A stretch of DNA of 64,000 bases, taken from contig NZ_STGJ01000001.1 of assembly GCF_004919095.1 (NCBI RefSeq), positions 310,001 through 374,000 on the forward strand. The letters run 5' to 3'. Below the pieces are notes generated by a model. The model was not told the DNA's origin. It searched no databases and saw only the letters and a list, made by a program, of their open reading frames with translations. The DNA comes from Crenobacter intestini (GTDB lineage: Bacteria; Pseudomonadota; Gammaproteobacteria; Burkholderiales; Chromobacteriaceae). Below are positions 35,844 to 45,314 of this stretch, piece by piece; the first letter of the stretch is position 1, and every line of letters begins with the position of its first letter. The position numbers and the translations under genes were made by a program.

Positions 35844-38149
35844 ACGCACCGCTCTCCCGCCACGGCAGCATCGTGGGCCAGTCGCACCGTCATGACAGCG
35901 CGCACCTGCACGTCACCGGGCAGGCCCATTACACCGCCGACATCCCGCTGCCGGCGGGCGCCCTGCACGCGGCGATCGCCTACAGCCCGCATGCGCACGC
36001 CACCTTCAGCCGGATCGACCGGGCCGCCATGCAGGCCGAACCCGGCGTGATCGGGGTCCTCACCGCGCAGGACATCCCCGGCCACAACAACTACGGCGGC
36101 ATCCGCCCCGACGACCCGCTGCTGGCCGAGACGCGGGTCGAATACGCCGGCCAGCCCGTTTGCCTGGTCGTGGCAGCGAGCCATACCACAGCGCGACAGG
36201 CCGCCCGCAAGTTGTCCGCGAACTGGCAGCCATTGCCCGCCATCCTCGACATTGACGCGGCGCTGGCAGCCAACCACTTCCTGCTGCCAAGCGAAACCCT
36301 CGTGCGCGGCGAGCCTGACGCGGCGATGGCGGCGGCGCCCAGGCAATTCAGCGGTCAATTCGCGATGGGCGGCCAGGAGCACTTCTACCTGGAAAGCCAG
36401 GTCGCCGTCGCCACGCCGGGCGAAGACAATGGCGTCCTCGTGCATTCGTCGACCCAGCACCCCAGCGAAGTCCAGCATATCGTCGCCGAAGCGCTGGGCC
36501 TGCGCGCAAGCCAGGTGACGGTCCAGTGCCGCCGCATGGGGGGCGCCTTCGGCGGCAAGGAGTCGCAAGCCGCCCTGGTCGCCACGCTCGCGGCACTGGG
36601 CGCACGCCACTTCGAACGGACGGTGTGCCTGCGGCTGGACCGCGACGATGACATGCTAATCACCGGCAAACGGCACGATTTCCAGGTCCGCTACCGCGCG
36701 GGGACCGATGAAGCCGGCCACGTCCTCGCACTCGACGTGAAACTGGCCTCCCGCTGCGGCTACTCGGCCGACCTGTCCGGCCCGGTCAACGACCGGGCGA
36801 TGCTTCACATAGACAATGCCTACTGGCTACCGGCAGTACGCGTCACCTCGCACCGCCTCAAGACCCATACCGCGTCGAATACCGCCTTCAGGGGGTTCGG
36901 GGGTCCTCAGGGCATGCTGGCCATTGAAGCAATCCTCGACGACATCGCGCGCCAAACGGGGGTCGACCCATGGTCCTTGCGGCGGAAAAACCTGTACCAG
37001 CCGCATCAAACGACCCCCTACGGCATGAGCGTGGAAAGCGCGCCGCTCGCCACGCTGGTCGACTCTCTGGCGCAAGAAGGCCGATACGCCGAAAAGCGGG
37101 CCGCCGTCGATGCATTCAACGCCGCCAGCCCCACCGTCAAACGGGGGCTCGCGCTGACGCCCGTCAAATTCGGCATCTCGTTTACCGCCACCCACTACAA
37201 CCAGGCCGGCGCGCTGCTGCACATCTACACCGACGGCAGCGTCCTGATCCACCATGGCGGCACCGAGATGGGCCAGGGCCTGTTCACCAAAATCGCCCAG
37301 ATTGTCGCGGAAGAACTCGGCATTCGCCTGGAGCGGGTCAGCGTATCGGCCACCGACACCGCCAAAGTCCCCAATACTTCGGCAACCGCCGCCTCATCGG
37401 GCAGCGACCTGAACGGGCAGGCGGCGGCCGCGGCGGCCCAGTGCCTCCGATCCCGTCTAGCCGCCTTCGCAGCGGCGCGTTTTGGCATCCGCGAAGAGGA
37501 TGTCCTGTTCGCCAACGATCAGGTTTTCGCGGGGCCGAACGTGCTGGGCTTCGACGCGCTGGTCAAGGCCGCCTATTTGGCGCGCGTCCAGCTATCGGCC
37601 ACCGGCTATTACGCGACACCGGGGCTGGCCTACGAAAAGGGAAGCTTTCAGGGACGGCCCTTTTATTACTTCGCCTGCGCTGCGGCGCTCGCCGAAGTGG
37701 CCATCGACACCCTGACCGGGGAAATGCGCACCCTTTCGCTGGACGTGCTGCACGACGCAGGCCGTTCGCTCAATCCGGCACTGGACATCGGTCAGGTCGA
37801 GGGCGGCCTGATGCAGGGCCTGGGCTGGCTGACCATGGAGCAACTGGTCTGGACTGCAGACGGCAAGCTGGCGACCCACGCGCCCTCCACCTACAAGATA
37901 CCGACCGCGCGCAACTGGCCGGCAAGCAGCAGGATCCGGCTGCTTGCGCATGCCCCCAACCCGGCGGACACGATTCACCGCTCGAAAGCGGTGGGCGAAC
38001 CGCCGTTCATGCTTGGCATGGCCGTATTCTTCGCGGTGCGCGACGCGGTCGCCGCCTGCGCGCCCGCCAAGGCGCCTGTTGCGCTGAACGCCCCCGCCAC
38101 GGCAGAGGCAATCCTGCACGCGGTACAAGCCGCAAGGGCGCAGCGATGA
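35840..38149 (+). CDS. xdhB: Xanthine dehydrogenase, large (molybdopterin) subunit
   Basis: 769-residue molybdenum-cofactor subunit that hydroxylates hypoxanthine and xanthine to urate. Motifs include GQEHFYLESQ, MGGAFGGKESQ, the arginine-bearing NTAFRGFGGPQGMLAIE, GGTEMGQGL and the C-terminal KAVGEPPFMLGMAVF with the catalytic Glu. The start at 35840 overlaps the xdhA stop; open frame upstream of it only shadows xdhA. Normal length for bacterial XdhB. Confidence 0.95.
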   Translation: MNAPLSRHGSIVGQSHRHDSAHLHVTGQAHYTADIPLPAGALHAAIAYSPHAHATFSRIDRAAMQAEPGVIGVLTAQDIPGHNNYGGIRPDDPLLAETRVEYAGQPVCLVVAASHTTARQAARKLSANWQPLPAILDIDAALAANHFLLPSETLVRGEPDAAMAAAPRQFSGQFAMGGQEHFYLESQVAVATPGEDNGVLVHSSTQHPSEVQHIVAEALGLRASQVTVQCRRMGGAFGGKESQAALVATLAALGARHFERTVCLRLDRDDDMLITGKRHDFQVRYRAGTDEAGHVLALDVKLASRCGYSADLSGPVNDRAMLHIDNAYWLPAVRVTSHRLKTHTASNTAFRGFGGPQGMLAIEAILDDIARQTGVDPWSLRRKNLYQPHQTTPYGMSVESAPLATLVDSLAQEGRYAEKRAAVDAFNAASPTVKRGLALTPVKFGISFTATHYNQAGALLHIYTDGSVLIHHGGTEMGQGLFTKIAQIVAEELGIRLERVSVSATDTAKVPNTSATAASSGSDLNGQAAAAAAQCLRSRLAAFAAARFGIREEDVLFANDQVFAGPNVLGFDALVKAAYLARVQLSATGYYATPGLAYEKGSFQGRPFYYFACAAALAEVAIDTLTGEMRTLSLDVLHDAGRSLNPALDIGQVEGGLMQGLGWLTMEQLVWTADGKLATHAPSTYKIPTARNWPASSRIRLLAHAPNPADTIHRSKAVGEPPFMLGMAVFFAVRDAVAACAPAKAPVALNAPATAEAILHAVQAARAQR

Positions 38150-39081
38150 AATCCGTGCGCATCACCGTGGCCTCGACCCTGGGTTCGACCCCCAGGGAGG
38201 CCGGCGCCAGCATGCTTGTCGACGCGACGGGCAGCCACGGCACGATCGGCGGCGGACACCTCGAATGGATGGCCATACGCCAGGCCAGGGAGATGATGCT
38301 TGATGGGCAAGCCGTGGCACGCTGCCAGCGGTTTTCGCTCGGGGCCAGCCTCGGGCAATGCTGCGGCGGCGTGGTCGAGCTATGGTTCGAACCGGCTGAA
38401 GGGCCGGCAAAGCCCGCTGCCCGCTGGCGGCTGAGCCCAGCCGGCACGGCCGACGCCAGTTACTTCGCGCAGGATTGCGACTTGCCTGAGTGGGTCCAAT
38501 CCCTGCAGGCGGGGCAGCCGGCCCCACCGCGGGCGCAACTGGTGACGCATCAAGGTCAGCAGTACCTGCTCGAATTTCTGCTCGACGACCGTACCCCGCT
38601 GTACCTGTACGGCGCCGGTCATATCGCCAACGCGATGCAGCCCATGCTCGCTTCATTGCCGTTTTCGACGGTCTGGATCGATAACCGGGACGGCTGCCTG
38701 CCCGCGCAGGCGGCAGGCAACGTCACGCCGCTTCCCAGTGACGACCCCGTCGCCGAGGCCTTGCTTGCCCCGGCCGGCGCATTCCACCTGGTCATAACGC
38801 ACGACCACTCACTGGACTTTTCCATCGTCCATGCCCTGCTTGCAGGCTCGAAAGCCGGCTTCGTCGGCATGATCGGCTCGCAAAGCAAGCGGGCCCGATT
38901 CATGCACCGGCTGGAAGCCCGGGGGGTTTCTGCGCAGCAAAGGGCCAGCCTGTGCTGCCCGATCGGCGTGGCGCAGATCAACGACAAGTCACCCATGGCC
39001 ATTGCGGTTTCGTGCTGCGCCCAGCTGTTGCAGCTACGGACTGCCGCGCAACGCGCCGTCCCGCCGATGCAGGCGGGCTGA
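38146..39081 (+). CDS. xdhC: Xanthine dehydrogenase accessory protein XdhC
   Basis: 311-residue Moco sulfuration and insertion factor. The N-terminal domain has ASTLGSTPREAGASMLVDATGSHGTIGGGHLE with the CoxI/XdhC signature and a Cys pair nearby (LGQCCGGVVELWFE); the C-terminal Rossmann domain has LYLYGAGHIANAM and GFVGMIGSQSKRARFMHRL. The start at 38146 overlaps the xdhB stop by 4 bases. Last gene of the uraH-xdhABC operon, followed by a strong terminator. Confidence 0.95.
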   Translation: MKSVRITVASTLGSTPREAGASMLVDATGSHGTIGGGHLEWMAIRQAREMMLDGQAVARCQRFSLGASLGQCCGGVVELWFEPAEGPAKPAARWRLSPAGTADASYFAQDCDLPEWVQSLQAGQPAPPRAQLVTHQGQQYLLEFLLDDRTPLYLYGAGHIANAMQPMLASLPFSTVWIDNRDGCLPAQAAGNVTPLPSDDPVAEALLAPAGAFHLVITHDHSLDFSIVHALLAGSKAGFVGMIGSQSKRARFMHRLEARGVSAQQRASLCCPIGVAQINDKSPMAIAVSCCAQLLQLRTAAQRAVPPMQAG

Positions 39082-39124
39082 GCAGACACCCCGATCCCGC
39101 CCCGTCCCCGCCATCCCGGACAGA

Positions 39125-39150
39125 AAACCGCCCGAATCATCGGGCGGTTT
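39125..39150. terminator. Bidirectional terminator xdhC / Tsx-like gene
   Basis: Eleven-base-pair perfect stem AAACCGCCCGA / TCGGGCGGTTT with a 4-base loop between convergent genes. The A and T ends of the stem give a short T run on both strands, as expected for an intrinsic bidirectional terminator. Confidence 0.8.
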
Positions 39151-39160
39151 CAGTCAGGCT

Positions 39161-40000
39161 TCAGAAATGCCACTCTGCATTGATCGATGGAGCGCTAGTC
39201 TTGGTGCCCTTGCCCGGCGGATTGCCGAACTTGTTGTGCCAATACTCGTAGCCCGGGCCCATGAATACCGTGTTCTTGTGGCCTGCGACCAACTGGCCCA
39301 CATCCAGCAGCAGCGCCGTGCGCACCAGTGTTTCAGGCTTGGTCGACTGACCGAAACCGTCCCGCCCCTTCTCTCCGATGTAATCGGCAAAACCCTTGAA
39401 CAGCATGGACGCCGCGCCAATATGGAATGGGATACCCCATGAAACATTCAGGTTCCAGGTCGAATCAAAATGGACGTTCCGCTCCTTGGCAGAAGGAATA
39501 CCGTTATGGTTGGTTTCGTCACGATAAAGCAGGCTCACATCGAGAAAGCCCGGCACATCAAACTTGATGGTCGGGCCAATGACCAGGACCCTTGGCCGTG
39601 GAGCGAACTGGGTATTCTTGCTGCCCGCGTTGAAGCCGGCCGTCAGCGCCAAGTCTTTGATCGGACCAAGCTTCCAGTCACTTCCATAAATTTTATTGAA
39701 AGACAGTTGCGTACGGTAGACCGCATACAATTCCTGAGCGCCGCCCGAACCCGCACCCGCCGCGGGGTCCTTGCTGTCTGACATCAGGACGTCGACGTTG
39801 AAGAAATTGCTGCCGTAGCGATAACCGCTGGCGTGCGTCAGCGAAACAATGTTCTTGCTGATCTCTGCATCGATGGCCGGCTCCGTGTACTGGTTGCTCC
39901 AGCGATACCCGATAAAGGTGTCGCTCCAATCGGCGGCCAATGCCGGGAAGGCAATCGAACACAACATGCCGGCACAGGCAATCTTCTTGATACCGTCCAT
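39161..40000 (-). CDS. Outer-membrane channel, Tsx-like nucleoside-specific family
   Basis: 279-residue exported beta-barrel protein. Signal peptide about 1-22 (KKIACAGMLCSIAFPALAA), then alternating aromatic/polar strands (WSDTFIGYRWSNQYTEP, FFNVDVLMSDS, VSLLYRDETNHNGIP, YEYWHNKFGNP) and a C-terminal Phe in NAEWHF, the sorting signature of outer-membrane barrels. It resembles the Tsx / outer envelope protein family of 12-strand nucleoside channels. Its place beside purine catabolism and an ABC importer suggests it admits nucleosides, purines or allantoin. Confidence 0.82.
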   Translation of the reverse strand: MDGIKKIACAGMLCSIAFPALAADWSDTFIGYRWSNQYTEPAIDAEISKNIVSLTHASGYRYGSNFFNVDVLMSDSKDPAAGAGSGGAQELYAVYRTQLSFNKIYGSDWKLGPIKDLALTAGFNAGSKNTQFAPRPRVLVIGPTIKFDVPGFLDVSLLYRDETNHNGIPSAKERNVHFDSTWNLNVSWGIPFHIGAASMLFKGFADYIGEKGRDGFGQSTKPETLVRTALLLDVGQLVAGHKNTVFMGPGYEYWHNKFGNPPGKGTKTSAPSINAEWHF

Positions 40001-40338
40001 AAAACCCCCTATTTATGTTTCGTCGCATAATCGACAGAGAGAAACTATCAGGGTCATATCGACAAATCGCCAATACTCTGTATCCACCGGACCAATAAAT
40101 GCCAATAACAACGATTAATACGCATGATCTGTATCCGAAACACAGGCCAACGCACCACCACCGTGCCGCCAGGCAATAAAAATCCGGCCGTCAAATGCCG
40201 CAGGCACCATTGCAAAACATATACCGGCACCTTTCTTGTGCATGTTTTTTTAATTGGCAAACATGCAACATGCCGCCCCGGATTATCCGGCACATGTTTT
40301 GCATCGTCTGCCGGACATTCACCCACCGGAGATCAACC
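40001..40338. promoter_or_regulatory. Divergent regulatory region with clustered inverted repeats
   Basis: 338 bases between the Tsx-like gene and the ABC importer operon, AT-richer than both. It holds a perfect nine-base inverted repeat TGCATGTTT-N11-AAACATGCA (40239-40267), flanked by TGCAAAACAT at 40211 and its exact complement ATGTTTTGCA at 40294. CCGGCAC occurs at 40224 and 40287. This looks like a multi-site operator for one dimeric regulator. No gene is seen in it. Confidence 0.6.
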
Positions 40339-41364
40339 ATGAAAATCAATCGCCGCATGTTGCTGCCCGTAATGGCTACCCTGTGCCTGTTCCCGGCGAC
40401 CGCCACACTCGCCGCCACCCCAGAAAAAGTTCGCTTCACGCTTGACTGGCGCATGGAAGGCCCGGCCGCGCCTTTCCTTCTTGCTAGGGACAAGGGTTAT
40501 TTCGCAGCGGAAGGGCTGGACGTCAGCATCGACGTGGGCACCGGTTCGGCCGGCGCCGTCACCCGTGTTGCCAGCGGCGCATACGACATCGGTTTTGCCG
40601 ATTTCAACGCTCTGGTCGAATACGAGGCCAAAACACCGGGTTCCCGCGTGCAAGGCATTTATATGGTCTACAACACCACCCCGGCCGCCATCATTAGCCT
40701 GAAAGACAAATCCATTAACCGCCCGGCCGACCTGGTTGGAAAAACGCTGGCGGCGCCAATTTTCGACGCGGGCCGCAAGGCATGGCCGGCGTTTGCCAAG
40801 TCTAACCAGATCGCGCCAACGTCCGTCACCTGGCAGACCGTCGAACCGGCCTTGCGCGAGACCCTGCTGGCGCGTGGCGACGTAGACGCCATCACCGGTT
40901 TCTCGTTCACGAGCGTGCTGAATCTTGAATCCAGGGGGGTAAAACCGGACGACATCCGCGTGATGCCCTATTCGAAGCACGGGGTAGAGGCTTACGGAAA
41001 CACGCTGATCGCCAGCAGCGACCTCATCCGGAACAAACCCAAGGTCGTCGCCGGTTTTGTCCGGGCTTTCAACAAGGCCCTCAAGGAAACGCTGGCCAAC
41101 CCGGAAGCGGCCGTGGCCCATGTCAAGCGCCAGGATCCGCTCGTCAACGAGGCCCTTGAATTACGCCGGCTGAAGCTTGCCCTGGCCGCATGCGTAGTCA
41201 CCCCCGAAACGCGCAGCGCCGGGCTCGGCACGGTCAACCCGGCGCGCATGCAACGCGCGATAGAGGAAACCGCGGCCGCCTACGGGCTTGCCACCATTCC
41301 GGCCGCCGACGTGCTCTTTACCGGTGCATTCTTGCCGCCCAAATCCGCCTTGATGATCAAGTAA
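40339..41364 (+). CDS. ABC substrate-binding protein, NMT1/TauA/SsuA type
   Basis: 341-residue periplasmic binding protein. Signal peptide about 1-26 (MLLPVMATLCLFPATATLAA), then VRFTLDWRMEGPAAPFLLARDKGYFAAEGLDVSIDVGTGSAGAVTRVASG, the NMT1/THI5-like opening shared by binding proteins for pyrimidine, purine-like, riboflavin, taurine and sulfonate ligands. FTLDW in particular is common in thiamine-precursor and nucleobase-related members. The substrate is unknown; the purine context makes a nucleobase, urate or allantoin plausible. Start after CCGGAGATCAACC. Confidence 0.88.
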   Translation: MKINRRMLLPVMATLCLFPATATLAATPEKVRFTLDWRMEGPAAPFLLARDKGYFAAEGLDVSIDVGTGSAGAVTRVASGAYDIGFADFNALVEYEAKTPGSRVQGIYMVYNTTPAAIISLKDKSINRPADLVGKTLAAPIFDAGRKAWPAFAKSNQIAPTSVTWQTVEPALRETLLARGDVDAITGFSFTSVLNLESRGVKPDDIRVMPYSKHGVEAYGNTLIASSDLIRNKPKVVAGFVRAFNKALKETLANPEAAVAHVKRQDPLVNEALELRRLKLALAACVVTPETRSAGLGTVNPARMQRAIEETAAAYGLATIPAADVLFTGAFLPPKSALMIK

Positions 41365-41374
41365 GGTGCACAAG

Positions 41375-42154
41375 ATGACATTTGTGGAATTTGAGGACGT
41401 CAGTCTCGCCTATCAGCCGGGCGGCCCGGCCGCCATCGAAAACGTCAGCATCAAGGTCGAGGAAAATTCCTTTGTCGCAGTGGTGGGCCCATCCGGCTGC
41501 GGCAAGTCCACCTTGATGAAGCTGGTCAGCGGCCTCAAGCCAGTCAGTTCCGGTTACGTCTACGTCGGGAACCGCGAGGTAAAGGGCCCGCTGGGGATCG
41601 TCGGCATGGCATTTCAGCAAGCCAACCTTCTGCCGTGGCGTACCACCTTGCAGAACGTGATGCTGCCGCTGGAAATTGTCGAGCCATTCCGTTCGCGCCA
41701 CAGGCAACAGCGCAAGGCGCACGAGGCCATGGCGCGCGCATTGCTCGCGCGGGTGGGGCTGGCCGGCTGCGAAGACAAATTCCCCTGGGAGCTTTCGGGG
41801 GGCATGCAACAGCGCGCCTCCATCTGCCGCGCACTGATCCACAAACCCCGTTTGCTGATGCTCGACGAGCCCTTCGGGGCCCTCGACGCCTTCACCCGCG
41901 AGGAGCTCTGGTGCCTGATGCGCGACTTGTGGCAGAACGAGCCGTTCACCGCCATTCTTGTCACCCACGACCTGCGGGAAGCGGTCTTTCTGGCCGACCG
42001 CGTCATTGTCATGAGTCCGAGGCCGGGCCGCGTGATCGACGACCGCACCATCGACCTGCCCCGCCCCCGCCCGCTGGAAATCTGCTACACCGAGACGTTT
42101 GCCGGGCATGTCCACGCATTGCGCGGCCAAATCGGCCACGCCCGCCAACACTGA
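41375..42154 (+). CDS. ABC transporter ATP-binding protein (TauB/SsuB type)
   Basis: 259-residue ATPase. Walker A GPSGCGKST (about 36-44), Q-loop FQQANLLPW, signature LSGGMQQR, Walker B LLMLDEPFGALD, switch His THDLREAVFLADR, and a C-terminal TauB/SsuB-like tail. I take the ATG at 41375, with AAGG 8 bases upstream, over a GTG three codons earlier. Second gene of the importer operon, 10 bases after the binding-protein gene. Confidence 0.93.
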   Translation: MTFVEFEDVSLAYQPGGPAAIENVSIKVEENSFVAVVGPSGCGKSTLMKLVSGLKPVSSGYVYVGNREVKGPLGIVGMAFQQANLLPWRTTLQNVMLPLEIVEPFRSRHRQQRKAHEAMARALLARVGLAGCEDKFPWELSGGMQQRASICRALIHKPRLLMLDEPFGALDAFTREELWCLMRDLWQNEPFTAILVTHDLREAVFLADRVIVMSPRPGRVIDDRTIDLPRPRPLEICYTETFAGHVHALRGQIGHARQH

Positions 42155-42163
42155 GGAACGACC

Positions 42164-42931
42164 ATGCCCACGTCACTGACCGTCCGTGCCGCGCCTGCCA
42201 TCCTGCTGCTCGCCCTGCTGCTTGTCTGGCATGTGGCATGTACTGCGCTCGCCATCCCCGACTTCCTCTTCCCCTCGCCGCTGGCGGTCTGGCATGCCGG
42301 GGTAGAGGCCTTTGATCCGATCATGATGCATGCGCAACAGACCCTGCTGACGACGCTCGGCGGCTTCGCGCTGGCTGTCGTCGTCGGCCTGCTCCTGGGC
42401 ATTGCGGTCGGCATTTCGCCCCTCGTCTATCGCGCGTGCTACCCCCTGATGGTCGGCTTCAACAGCATTCCGAAAGTCGCCTTCGTCCCCGTGCTGGTCG
42501 TATGGTTCGGCATTGGCACCATGCCCGCCATCATCACCGCTTTCCTGATCTCGTTTTTCCCCATCGTCGTCAACGTGGCAACCGGGCTGTCCACCCTGGA
42601 ACCCGAACTGGAGGACGTCTTGCGTTCGCTTGGCGCCAGCCGGCTGGACATCCTCAGGAAAGTGGCCATCCCGCGCGCACTGCCCTACTTCTTTGCGTCG
42701 CTCAAGGTCTCGATCACATTGGCGTTTGTCGGCTCCGTCATTGCCGAAACCGTCGCGTCCAACCTGGGCATCGGCTATCTGATGATGTCCGCAAGCTCGA
42801 CCATGAACATGGCGCTGGTGTTTGCCGGGCTCGCCGTCATCGGCGCGATGGGGGTCGTGATGTACGCAGTGTTCTCGCAGGCCGAACAGCGCTTCACCGC
42901 CTGGGCACACCGCGGCGCCCATACGCCATAA
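42164..42931 (+). CDS. ABC transporter permease (TauC/SsuC type)
   Basis: 255-residue inner-membrane permease with about six helices. The EAA loop EDVLRSLGASRLDILRKVAIPRALPYFFASLKVS is the coupling-helix signature of the BPD family, followed by ITLAFVGSVIAETVASNLGIGYLMM. Start after GAGGAACGACC, 9 bases past the ATPase gene. Third and last gene of the importer; a 17-base-pair hairpin follows. Confidence 0.93.
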   Translation: MPTSLTVRAAPAILLLALLLVWHVACTALAIPDFLFPSPLAVWHAGVEAFDPIMMHAQQTLLTTLGGFALAVVVGLLLGIAVGISPLVYRACYPLMVGFNSIPKVAFVPVLVVWFGIGTMPAIITAFLISFFPIVVNVATGLSTLEPELEDVLRSLGASRLDILRKVAIPRALPYFFASLKVSITLAFVGSVIAETVASNLGIGYLMMSASSTMNMALVFAGLAVIGAMGVVMYAVFSQAEQRFTAWAHRGAHTP

Positions 42932-43408
42932 GCGGGGGTTGTCGTCACTACAAGGTCGCAGCGTTCCCGGCGCGAAGGCACGCTGCCCGACGGGTTTAGG
43001 CAACGATGCAGGCCTGCCGGGCACGCGGACCTGCCAGCGGCCTGATGCGATGGTGTGCCGCAAGCCCGGCCGGTTAACCCCGGCCGGGCTTGCGGCCGTG
43101 TAACAAGCGACACCAGCGCACCCGGCACCCCGTTGCTTGAGCTTAAAACCGGCTGGCACAGCCTCCTCGCAGCCGCGCGCTCCGCCGGCACGCCCGGCTG
43201 CATGAAAGCCCTGCTTGCCGGCATCCGGGTCGAAAGCACGGCCTTGGCCGGGATGAACCTCGGCGCCGGATGGACAACCGCCCAGTAAGCGTGGCCTGCT
43301 GGGCGGTTGTCGTTCGGGCCGTATCTGCCCCCCCCCGCTCGGCGGGGGGCGTCACGGGCTGCGGGACTAAGGTCAGATCAGGAAAGACGCGATTTGGCGA
43401 GGCACCCG
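42932..43408. other. Intergenic region between the ABC importer and the urease operon end
   Basis: 477 bases between convergent operons with no gene I can support. It holds the long hairpin at 43057, a second one at 43273-43311 (GACAACCGCCCAG facing CTGGGCGGTTGTC, 13 perfect pairs), and a C-run facing a G-run at about 43328-43349. The short open frames here have no ribosome-binding site and unlikely composition. Confidence 0.5.
43057..43096. terminator. Long hairpin downstream of the ABC importer
   Basis: Perfect 17-base-pair stem running inward from GCCGCAAGC at 43057 and GCTTGCGGC at 43088-43096, loop TTAACC. No T tract follows, but the stem is strong enough to stop transcription or protect the 3' end. 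Confidence 0.6.
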
Positions 43409-43970
43409 CTACACCGTCGCCATCACCAGCAGCGCACCCGAGGCGGCGATCGCGGCGCCCAGCCAGCGCAGCAGGCCGGTCACGCGCAGTGCGGCGTGGC
43501 CGACGGCCAGGCCGCCCGCGTGCAGCGCGGCGCTGGCCAGCATGAAGCCGGCCGCGTACGCGGCGGCGCTGGCGCCCCCCGGCATTTCCAGTCCGTGCGC
43601 GACGCCGTGCCACAACGCGAAGAGGCTGATCCCGGACAGCGCGAGCACCGCCGGCACCCGGGTCACGGTGGCCACCAGCAGGCCGCCCAGCATCACCGAC
43701 AGCGCGATGCCGCCCTCCAGCATGGGCAGCACGACGCCGGCCATGCCCAGCGCCCCGCCGGCGGCCAGCGCGAGCACGAAGGCCAGCGGCCCGTGCCAAC
43801 GCGCGCGCGCCTGCTGCTGGGCGGCCCACAGGCCGACCGCGAACATCGCCAGCAGGTGGTCGAGCCCGGCAAACGGGTGGATCAGGCCCTGGCTGAAGCT
43901 GTCGGTGCCGTGGCCGGTATGTGCCTGCGCGAGGCCGGCGGCGCCGGCAAGCAGGATGGAAAGCAGCATT

Positions 43971-43978
<8 letters not shown>
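43409..43978 (-). CDS. HupE/UreJ family protein, probable nickel permease
   Basis: 189-residue membrane protein. A cleavable leader ([16 protein letters not shown]) is followed by [33 protein letters not shown], whose HPxxGxDHLLAM motif is diagnostic of HupE/UreJ and binds nickel. About six helices. Last gene of the urease operon, overlapping ureG by 8 bases, so it most likely supplies Ni2+ to urease. Confidence 0.9.
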
Positions 43979-44606
<628 letters not shown>

Positions 44607-44636
44607 GGTGTGTCCTCGAGAAAGAAGGAAGGAAGA

Positions 44637-45314
44637 TCAGGACCGGAACAACCGGCTGTACTGTGTTTCGTGTTTCTGTACGACCCAGGCGTGCATCGGC
44701 GCGAAGTTGCTGCGCGCATCGTCAGGCCAGCACCAGGCCTGCCCGACCGCCTGGGCAAGCCTGGGCAGCAGGCGGGAGACCAGCCGCTGGCCGGCGCTTT
44801 GCCCCATCGGCATGGCCTTCATCAGCACCATCACCTGGTTTTCCAGCCAGCCCCACAGCCACGCCTCGAGGGCCTCTTCGCCCGGCAACTGCAGGCAGCA
44901 CGCGGCCAGCGCCCAGGCCACCGGCAGGCTGACCGGCTCGTCCGCGGGCCAGGGCGCCCCGCCGGCCCCCTCGGGCAAGCCCGAGAGCAGCTGGCACAGC
45001 GAATACCCCATCTGCGTGCTCTCCTGCACCTGCTCGCGGCTGTCGCGGCTGGCGAGCACCTCCTCGTTCAGCCGCCAGAGCGCCGGCCAGTCGCCCGCCT
45101 CGGCCGCCCGGCAGCAGGCGGCCAGCACCGGCGCGTCAAACGACACCAGCGGGCCCTCGAGCAGGCCGGCCAGCCAGCGCTCTGCGCTGGCCTCGTCGTG
45201 GACCAGGCCGAGTTCGAGCGCGCTCTCCAGGCCTTGCGAATAGCTGTAGGCGCCGATCGGCAAGCCGGGGCTGGCCAGGCGCAGGAGCTGCAGGCGGGCC
45301 ACCGCCTGCTTCAT
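44637..45314 (-). CDS. ureF: Urease accessory protein UreF
   Basis: 225-residue helical scaffold of the UreD-UreF-UreG nickel-insertion complex. Typical start LLRLASPGLPIGAYSYSQGLESALELGLV; later NEEVLASRDSREQVQESTQMGYSL and a conserved C-terminal tail. The start at 45314 overlaps the ureE stop by 4 bases; open frame upstream of it is a shadow of ureE. Confidence 0.95.
   Translation of the reverse strand: MKQAVARLQLLRLASPGLPIGAYSYSQGLESALELGLVHDEASAERWLAGLLEGPLVSFDAPVLAACCRAAEAGDWPALWRLNEEVLASRDSREQVQESTQMGYSLCQLLSGLPEGAGGAPWPADEPVSLPVAWALAACCLQLPGEEALEAWLWGWLENQVMVLMKAMPMGQSAGQRLVSRLLPRLAQAVGQAWCWPDDARSNFAPMHAWVVQKHETQYSRLFRS

Noticed and set aside
43055-43288. Small rightward gene of 77 codons between the ABC importer and the urease operon
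   Set aside because: It overlaps the 17-base-pair hairpin, has no ribosome-binding site and no recognisable product.
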